A stretch of 64,000 nucleotides of DNA, taken from VYDC01 sp963667515. GTDB taxonomy: Bacteria > Chloroflexota > Dehalococcoidia > UBA2979. Shown here one piece after another: positions 59,162-64,000 of the stretch. Within the stretch, counting starts at the first letter, position 1; the number at the start of each line of letters is the position of its first letter. Below the pieces are notes generated by a model. The model was not told the origin of the DNA. It did no database searches and worked only from the letters and a program-made list of their open reading frames with translations. Position numbers and translations under genes: made by a program. The DNA lies in contig CAXXXY010000008.1 in the NCBI GenBank assembly GCA_963667515.2, positions 186,001 to 250,000 on the forward strand, in the 5' to 3' direction.

Positions 59162-59992
59162 CTAGAAAGAAGAAAACTCGCCGGCGTTGAAGGCGTCGAT
59201 GCCGCCGCGCATGCCGCGCTCGCGCATCGCCTTCTGCATCTCCTTCACGGGCTCGGTGTAGTGCAGCATCGCGTCGAACTCCTGCCCGAAGCGGATCGCC
59301 GTGCTGAAGCCGCGCACGTCCATCGTGCGGTTCACGCCGAGCTTCTTGATGCGCAGGATCTTGCTGGGCACGTTGGCGATGCGCTCCGCCATCTGGCGCA
59401 CCGTCTCCTCCAGCTGGTCGGCCGGCACCGCGCGGTTCGCCCAGCCCCACTCCGAGGCGGTCGTGCCGCTGATCTGGCTGCCCACGGTGAACGACATCTC
59501 CTTGGCGCGCTTTGGTCCCACCAGCCAGGTCCACATCGGCGAGATGTAGCCGCCGCCCACCGGGATCGAGGGGAAGCCGATGCGCGCGTCCTCCGCGACG
59601 ATGGTGATGTCGCAGACCACGCAGATCTGCGTCGCGATGCCCAGGCAGTAGCCGTGCACCTGCGCGATGATCGGCTTCGGGTGGTTCCAGATGCGCAGGT
59701 AGCGGTCGACGCTCCGCTCGAGCTTCACGTGGTCGTCGGCCACGTCCTCCTGCACCACCTCGGCGGAGGCGTTGCCGGGCCCGGTGAAGTCGGCGCCCGC
59801 CGAGAAGGCGCGGCCTGCGCCGCGCAGCACCAGCACGCGCACCTCGGGGTCGTCGGCGCCGCGCTCGAGCGCCTCGTCGAGCTGCAGGAGCGCGGGGCCC
59901 GAGAGCGCGTTCAGGATCTCGGCGCGGTTGAAGGTGATGTAGCCGATGCGGCCCTCGGGCTCGTAGAGAACCAGCCGCTCCTCGTTCGTCAT
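59162..59992 (-). CDS. Enoyl-CoA hydratase/isomerase family (crotonase fold) protein
   Basis: 276 residues from ATG 59992. GRIGYITFNRAEILNAL, RVLVLRGAGRAFSAGADFTG (oxyanion-hole strand), QVHGYCLGIATQICVVCDITIVAEDARIGFPSIPVGGG and GPKRAKEM follow the crotonase pattern. The Glu after AE is kept (AED), but the second catalytic Glu of the usual PE motif is Ser (GFPSIPVGG). It may therefore catalyse isomerisation, decarboxylation or hydrolysis of a CoA thioester instead of hydration. A TATACT -10 lies 39 bp upstream. It belongs functionally to the acyl-CoA cluster. Confidence 0.87.
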   Translation of the reverse strand: MTNEERLVLYEPEGRIGYITFNRAEILNALSGPALLQLDEALERGADDPEVRVLVLRGAGRAFSAGADFTGPGNASAEVVQEDVADDHVKLERSVDRYLRIWNHPKPIIAQVHGYCLGIATQICVVCDITIVAEDARIGFPSIPVGGGYISPMWTWLVGPKRAKEMSFTVGSQISGTTASEWGWANRAVPADQLEETVRQMAERIANVPSKILRIKKLGVNRTMDVRGFSTAIRFGQEFDAMLHYTEPVKEMQKAMRERGMRGGIDAFNAGEFSSF

Positions 59993-60030
59993 CGCGTCTC
60001 CCCCTCGTCGCTGCGCTCGTCGGCGGCGCG

Positions 60031-60036
60031 AGTATA
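60031..60036 (-). promoter_or_regulatory. Putative -10 TATACT for the crotonase gene
   Basis: CC-TATACT on the minus strand, 39 bp before ATG 59992; close to the sigma-70 consensus. Confidence 0.45.
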
Positions 60037-60066
60037 GGCGCGCGGCGCCGAGGCATCGCGACCGCG

Positions 60067-60074
60067 GCTATGCT
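60067..60074 (+). promoter_or_regulatory. Putative -10 GCTATGCT for the MaoC-like gene
   Basis: GC-TATGCT, 38 bp before GTG 60113; back to back with the -10 of the divergent crotonase gene. Confidence 0.4.
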
Positions 60075-60112
60075 GCGGGCGTCGAGCAGGGCTGCGGGGA
60101 GGGGCGAGCGCG

Positions 60113-61279
60113 GTGACGGACGGCGACTGGCAGCGCGAGTGGGACGTCACGGCCGCCGCCATCGGCACCGACTACGGCGGCGACCACGTCGCGGTCGCGG
60201 CCGATGAGGTGGAGCGCGGCTCCATCCGTCGCTACTGCGAGGTGCTGGAGCTCGACTGCCCGCTGCACCTCGACGACGCGGTGGCGCGCTCGGTGGGCTA
60301 CGAGGGCATCGTCGCGCCGATCTCGGGCGTGTCGCAGACGTGGACGCGCGAGGCGCACTGGCGCCCCGGCATGCCCACGCGCTACCCGGTGCTCGACCCG
60401 GACGCCGAGGTGCTGCGGGAGCAGCTGCGCTTCGGCGGCCCGCCGGAGCCGCCGACGGTGCTCACCTTCGTCACGGATCTCGCCATCGAGCACCTCGCGC
60501 CGATCTACGTGGGCGACCGGCTCTCGCGGCGCGGCCACCGGCTGACGGCGGTCGTGCCGAAGGAGACGAGCATCGGTCGCGGCGCCTTCATGACCTACGA
60601 GAGCGAGGTGTGGAACCAGCGCGGCGAGCTGGTCGCGCGCAGCCAGAACGGGGGCTACCACTACAACCCGTTCCCCGGTGGCGACGGCGCCCCGCCGAGC
60701 CCCGCCGAGCCGGCGGCCGACGCCACCCCCGCGACCAGCTCGACTGCCGGGAGCGAGCCCGGCGACTTCCCGCGGGCTCCGGCGTGGGCCTCGGCGCCCT
60801 CCATCGACTGGTCGCAGCAGCGCTACTTCGAGGATGTCGCTGAGGGTGACGAGGTGCCGGCCGTGGGCTTTCCGATCACCATCGCGCGGCTGGTCATGGA
60901 GGCCGGCGTGAACCTGGACTTCAGCCGCGTGCACCACAACGCCGCCGCCGCGCGCCGCACGGGCGCGCCCGACATGTACGCGAACAACGTCTTCGTGCAG
61001 GGCTGGTGGGAGCGCACCGTGCGCGAGTTCATCGGCCTGCGCGGCGTGATCCAGAGCGTGGGGCCGTTCCGCATGCGCATCTTCAACCCCGTGGGCGAGA
61101 CGGTGACGACGCGCGGCGTGGTGCGGCGCTGCTGGCGCGAGGGCGACGCGGGCCTCGTGGAGCTGGAGCTGCGCAGCGAGATCTCGCGCGGCATCTCGGT
61201 CGGCCCGGGGCCCGTCGTCGTCTCGCTGCCGCTGCGCGGGGGCCAGGCGAGCGCGGCCTCTGGCCGCGTCGCCCGCTAG
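60113..61279 (+). CDS. MaoC-like dehydratase with FAS1-type N-terminal domain (double hot-dog)
   Basis: 388 residues from GTG 60113, behind GGGGAGGGG. The N-terminal hot-dog (about 20-190) has LDDAVARSVGYEGIVAPISG, YVGDRLSRRGHRLTAVV and AFMTYESEVWNQRGELVARSQN. An acidic Pro/Ala linker (195-230) leads to the second hot-dog with YFEDVAEGDEVPAVGFPITIARLV, NLDFSRVHHNAAAARRTGAPDMYANNVFVQGWWERTV and RIFNPVGETVTTRGVV. Fused MaoC proteins hydrate or dehydrate enoyl-CoA or acyl-ACP compounds. Its TAG stop is part of the target duplication of IS copy 6 and overlaps, on the other strand, the stop of the convergent gene. Confidence 0.85.
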   Translation: MTDGDWQREWDVTAAAIGTDYGGDHVAVAADEVERGSIRRYCEVLELDCPLHLDDAVARSVGYEGIVAPISGVSQTWTREAHWRPGMPTRYPVLDPDAEVLREQLRFGGPPEPPTVLTFVTDLAIEHLAPIYVGDRLSRRGHRLTAVVPKETSIGRGAFMTYESEVWNQRGELVARSQNGGYHYNPFPGGDGAPPSPAEPAADATPATSSTAGSEPGDFPRAPAWASAPSIDWSQQRYFEDVAEGDEVPAVGFPITIARLVMEAGVNLDFSRVHHNAAAARRTGAPDMYANNVFVQGWWERTVREFIGLRGVIQSVGPFRMRIFNPVGETVTTRGVVRRCWREGDAGLVELELRSEISRGISVGPGPVVVSLPLRGGQASAASGRVAR

Positions 61280-61280
61280 T

Positions 61281-62330
61281 TGTAGTTCCCACGTAGGTTG
61301 TTGACAGGATGAGGGGCCTCGCCCGCTGCTGTGTGTGACAGCACGGCAGTAGCGAGGAGAGGACACCCTCATGGCCCATCGTAACGCGCGGCTGACGCCG
61401 CTGACCCGACTCGAGCTCGTGCGGGAAGTGGACGCCGGCTGGCCCCAGGCTGAGGTCGCTCGCCACTTCCGCGTCTCCCGCCACACCGTTGCCAAGTGGC
61501 TGGGGCGCTTCCGTGCGGAGGGAGCGGCAGGGCTCGAGGACCGCAGCTCCGCCCCGCGCGCGCATCCCCGGCGCACGCCGCCCGAGCTGGAGCGACGCAT
61601 CTGCGCCGTGCGACGCACGCAGGGATTCGGGCCGCATCGCATCCAGTGGGCGCTCGGGGTCGCCCGCTCCACGGTCTACGCCGTGCTGCGGCGCCGCGGC
61701 CTCAACCGGCTCGACCGCCTGCACCGCGTCACCCGGGAGCCGGTCCGCTACGAGCACGACGCCCCCGGCGACCTGCTGCATCTCGACGTGAAGAAGCTCG
61801 GGCGCGTCCCCGAGGGCGGCGGCAAGCGAATGGCGCCTGGCTTCGCCGAGACGCGCTCCGGGCCGCATTCGCGGCGTTCGCTGGGGCTGGAGTACCTACA
61901 CGTCGCCGTCGACGACCACAGCCGTTACGCCTACGTCTCCGTCCTGCCCGACGAGCGTGGCGCGAGCTGCGCCGCCTTCCTCGAGCAGGCGCTCGCGGCC
62001 TTCCGCCGGCGTGGCGTGCGCGTGCGCCGGGTCCTGACCGACAACGCGAAGGCCTACACCGTCGCCCGCAGCTTCCACGGCGCCGCCGCTGCCGCAGACG
62101 TGCGGCTGTCGCACACGCGGCCCTACCGCCCGCAGACGAACGGCAAAGCCGAGCGTTTCATCCAGATCCTGCAGAACGAGTGGGCCTACGCCCGCCCCTA
62201 CCGCTCCAACGCCGAGCGGCTGCGCCAGCTCCCACGCTGGCTCTACCGCTACAATCACCGCCGACCGCACGGCGGCGTCGGCGGGGCCGTCCCCACCTCC
62301 CGCCTGTGAACAACCTTCCTGGGTAGTACA
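61281..62330 (+). mobile_element. IS481-family insertion sequence, copy 6
   Basis: 1050 bp, flanked by GCTAGT at 61275-61280 and 62331-62336. The single CTAG before insertion was at once the TAG stop of the plus-strand MaoC-like gene and of the minus-strand pyridoxamine-oxidase-like gene; the duplication gives each gene its own copy. Left end TGTAGTTCCCACGTAGG, right end GGGTAGTACA. Confidence 0.95.
61371..62309 (+). CDS. IS481 family transposase (copy 6)
   Basis: 312 residues, with one change from copy 1: Ala309 to Thr (AVPTSRL), three residues before the end. The catalytic D139, D224 and E261 are intact, so it is very likely active. Confidence 0.95.
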   Translation: MAHRNARLTPLTRLELVREVDAGWPQAEVARHFRVSRHTVAKWLGRFRAEGAAGLEDRSSAPRAHPRRTPPELERRICAVRRTQGFGPHRIQWALGVARSTVYAVLRRRGLNRLDRLHRVTREPVRYEHDAPGDLLHLDVKKLGRVPEGGGKRMAPGFAETRSGPHSRRSLGLEYLHVAVDDHSRYAYVSVLPDERGASCAAFLEQALAAFRRRGVRVRRVLTDNAKAYTVARSFHGAAAAADVRLSHTRPYRPQTNGKAERFIQILQNEWAYARPYRSNAERLRQLPRWLYRYNHRRPHGGVGGAVPTSRL

Positions 62331-62331
62331 G

Positions 62332-62844
62332 CTAGTCGAAGTCGCGGAAGACGATGGCGTTCGAGCCGTGCCAGCCCTCGGCGCGGACGTACTCGGGCGT
62401 GACGCGGATGATGTAGAGCTCGTCCTCGGGCGGATGGCCGCGCGGGTTGCCTCCAGCGGCGGCGCGCCGCTCGTAGAAGGCGGCGACCTCGTCCTGGTCC
62501 TCGATCAGCTCGGCGCGGCCCTGCATCCAGACCACGCGCGGGTTCCAGCCGAGCTCCCACTCCGGGCGGCCCTCCTTGCCCACCCAGAGGTAGCCGACGA
62601 CCGGGTCGCGGCGGACGTGCTGCGTCTTCGGCTGCACGTCCTGCGTCATGGTGCTGACCTGCCAGCCCTCGAGGTGGGTGCCCACGGGGCGCATGATCGG
62701 GCGGCCGTCGCGGCGGCGCGTCATCAGGTAGGCCATGCGCTGGCTGCGATCGGCGATGAAGGCGTGCACGGCGTCGCGGTAGCTCTCCGCGTCCTCCGCG
62801 CCCAGCCCGCGCTCGCGGTCCCACATCGCGCCCTCGGTGGTCAT
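62332..62844 (-). CDS. Pyridoxamine 5'-phosphate oxidase-like FMN/F420-binding protein
   Basis: 170 residues from ATG 62844, with GGAAGGAGG upstream. The split-barrel pattern is AYLMTRRRDGRPIMRPVGTHLEG, VSTMTQDVQPKTQHVRRDPVVGYLWVG, PRVVWMQGRAELIEDQDEVAAFYERR and ELYIIRVTPEYVRAEGW. Family members bind FMN or F420 and act as oxidoreductases or in cofactor metabolism. Its stop TAG is within the target duplication of IS copy 6. A GCTACGAT -10 candidate is 26 bp upstream of the start. Confidence 0.8.
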   Translation of the reverse strand: MTTEGAMWDRERGLGAEDAESYRDAVHAFIADRSQRMAYLMTRRRDGRPIMRPVGTHLEGWQVSTMTQDVQPKTQHVRRDPVVGYLWVGKEGRPEWELGWNPRVVWMQGRAELIEDQDEVAAFYERRAAAGGNPRGHPPEDELYIIRVTPEYVRAEGWHGSNAIVFRDFD

Positions 62845-62870
62845 CGCGTGCCTCCTTCCCGGCGGGCGGC

Positions 62871-62878
62871 ATCGTAGC
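62871..62878 (-). promoter_or_regulatory. Putative -10 GCTACGAT for the pyridoxamine-oxidase-like gene
   Basis: Same octamer as the nuoB promoter, 26 bp before ATG 62844. Confidence 0.4.
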
Positions 62879-62915
62879 AGCAGCCGCGCGGCTCGCGAGC
62901 CGGCGCCCGCGAGGG

Positions 62916-62923
62916 GCTACACT
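62916..62923 (+). promoter_or_regulatory. Putative -10 GCTACACT for the amidohydrolase gene
   Basis: GC-TACACT, 113 bp before GTG 63037; the intervening leader is GC-rich with no other feature recognised. Confidence 0.3.
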
Positions 62924-63036
62924 CGCTCGCTCGCGGCAGCGTTCCGCTGCACTCGAGGGGCTGCCGCTCCTGCCGGGTCGGCGCCCTGGCTCGAGCGGGG
63001 CGGGCGGTGGGCGCGAGGCCAGGCAAGGGGGGGCAG

Positions 63037-64000
63037 GTGAGCGAGGCGGCGGCCTACGACCTCGCGGTGGTCGGGGGCGAGGTGGTCTTCCCCGGCCGCG
63101 AGCTGCGGCGCTGCGACATCGGCGTCGCGGGCGAGCGCATCGCCGCGATCGCGGAGCGGCTGCCGGGCACCGCTGCGCGCACCATCGACGCGACCGGAAA
63201 GCTGGTCTTCCCCGGCCTCGTCGACTCGCACGTGCACCTCGGCATCTTCCGGCCGCTCGCCGAGGACGCGCCCGCGGAGACGGCGAGCGCGGTGGCGGGC
63301 GGCGTCACCAGCTCGCTCGTCTTCTACCGCGCCGGCCGCCACAACCTCGTCGCGGACGAGGCGGCGGAGCTGCCCGCGGGCTACCTCGAGCTGCTGCCGG
63401 AGCTGCTCGCGGAGTCGGCGGGCGCCTTCCACTGCGACTACGGCTATCACATCGCGCCCGTGACGCGGGAGCACGCGGTGGAGGTGCCGGCGCTCGCGCG
63501 CGAGCACGGCGTCACGGGCTTCAAGTACTACATGCACTACACGGGCGTGACGCCCGCGCAGTACGCGGCGGGGCTCCACCCCGAGAAGGAGTTCCTGTTC
63601 TCGGACGTGCCGTACGACCTCGGCTACCTGCGCCGGGTGATGGAACGCGTCGCCGAGGCGAACGAAGGCGCCCCGGCGGGCGCCCCGCGGGCGCGGGTGT
63701 GCGTGCACGCCGAGAGCCCCGCGCTGATCCGCGAGGGCACGGAGGCGACGCTCGCCGAGCTGGCCGCGGGCCGGGAGCCGGCACCGCAACCGCTGGAGTC
63801 GTACTCGCGCAGCCGGCCGACGGGCGGCGAGCGGCTGGGCATTCTCGACGCGGCGGAGCTGGCCGCACAGGCGGGCGCGCCGCTGACCGTGCTGCATGCC
63901 TCGAGCGCCGACGCGCTGGACGCGGTGCGCGAGGCGCGGGCGCGCTACCCCGAACTCGACCTCGCCTGCGAGGTGACGGTGCATCACCTCTCGCTCGCCG
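63037..64000 (+). CDS. Amidohydrolase family protein (hydantoinase/dihydroorotase-like), cut by the window edge
   Basis: The frame from GTG 63037 (AAGGGGGGG upstream) is open to the end of the window, about 321 residues. It starts AYDLAVVGGEVVFPGRELRRCDIGVAGERIAAIAE, then FPGLVDSHVHLG with the two metal-binding His, the likely carboxylated Lys in VTGFKYYMHYTG, and CVHAESPALI with the third His. The cyclic amidohydrolase fold is clear. It probably opens a hydantoin or related cyclic amide; the specificity would be decided by residues in and after this region. The C-terminal third is outside the window. Confidence 0.85.
   Translation, partial: MSEAAAYDLAVVGGEVVFPGRELRRCDIGVAGERIAAIAERLPGTAARTIDATGKLVFPGLVDSHVHLGIFRPLAEDAPAETASAVAGGVTSSLVFYRAGRHNLVADEAAELPAGYLELLPELLAESAGAFHCDYGYHIAPVTREHAVEVPALAREHGVTGFKYYMHYTGVTPAQYAAGLHPEKEFLFSDVPYDLGYLRRVMERVAEANEGAPAGAPRARVCVHAESPALIREGTEATLAELAAGREPAPQPLESYSRSRPTGGERLGILDAAELAAQAGAPLTVLHASSADALDAVREARARYPELDLACEVTVHHLSLA

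Noticed and set aside
1..64000. tRNA, rRNA or other structured RNA genes
   Set aside because: I saw no CCA-ended cloverleaf or rRNA-like sequence on either strand, though a covariance-model search was not possible.

Overview
The window is high-GC (roughly 70%) bacterial chromosome, about 55 genes, mostly on the minus strand. Pro/Thr-Pro spacers in secreted proteins, Tad-pilus genes (cpaE, cpaF), a nickel superoxide dismutase, DUF2277, class III CoA-transferases and an LLM-type flavin oxidoreductase fit a Chloroflexota (Dehalococcoidia/Tepidiformia-like) or a deep-branching actinobacterial (Thermoleophilia-like) genome. No rRNA or tRNA is present, so this is inference. Ten or more genes carry frameshifts or in-frame stops. 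Most need removal of a single base, so either the assembly has indel errors or the surface-polysaccharide genes are decaying or phase-varying.

Layout. 1-1.1 kb: end of an M16 peptidase and a flavin-reductase protein. 2.2-13.9 kb: polysaccharide locus on the minus strand (flippase, histidine kinase, two OmpR-type response regulators, WecG-type glycosyltransferase, UDP-glucose dehydrogenase, initiating sugar transferase, ArnA-like UDP-glucuronate decarboxylase), with a divergent secreted protein. 14-19.6 kb: carbamoyltransferase remnant, HDOD protein, sodN with its broken maturation peptidase, a Dabb protein and a lone nuoB. 20.6-31 kb: rfbF, an LhgO-like oxidase, a membrane-anchored glycoside hydrolase, an SGNH hydrolase between two paralogous small membrane proteins, an aminotransferase, a methyltransferase and a nitrilase-like protein. 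31-46.8 kb: second glycan locus (epimerase, three GNAT paralogues, two methyltransferases, a QueC-like PP-loop protein, flippase, FAD oxidoreductase, second WecG protein, O-antigen polymerase/ligase, pyruvyl-transferase remnant, Nudix, nucleotidyltransferase). 46.9-54.4 kb: Tad-pilus and cyclic-di-GMP genes. 55.4-61.3 kb: acyl-CoA metabolism. 62.3 kb to the end: a pyridoxamine-oxidase-like protein and an amidohydrolase running off the edge.

Six near-identical 1.05-kb IS481-type elements punctuate the window. Each sits in an NCTAGN target, and in five of six the target holds the TAG stop codon of a neighbouring gene, which the target duplication regenerates. The elements thus sit at gene ends and mark possible rearrangement junctions (half a carbamoyltransferase is missing at copy 3; the flanks of copy 5 do not match).

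The most unusual regulatory signal is a set of tandem direct repeats with exact 11-bp period (half-site GTNGA, usually four in a row) about 50-130 bp upstream of minus-strand polysaccharide genes and of a response-regulator gene. This spacing is what PhoB/OmpR-type regulators bind, and two such regulators are encoded here, so the repeats probably define a polysaccharide regulon controlled by the local two-component system.
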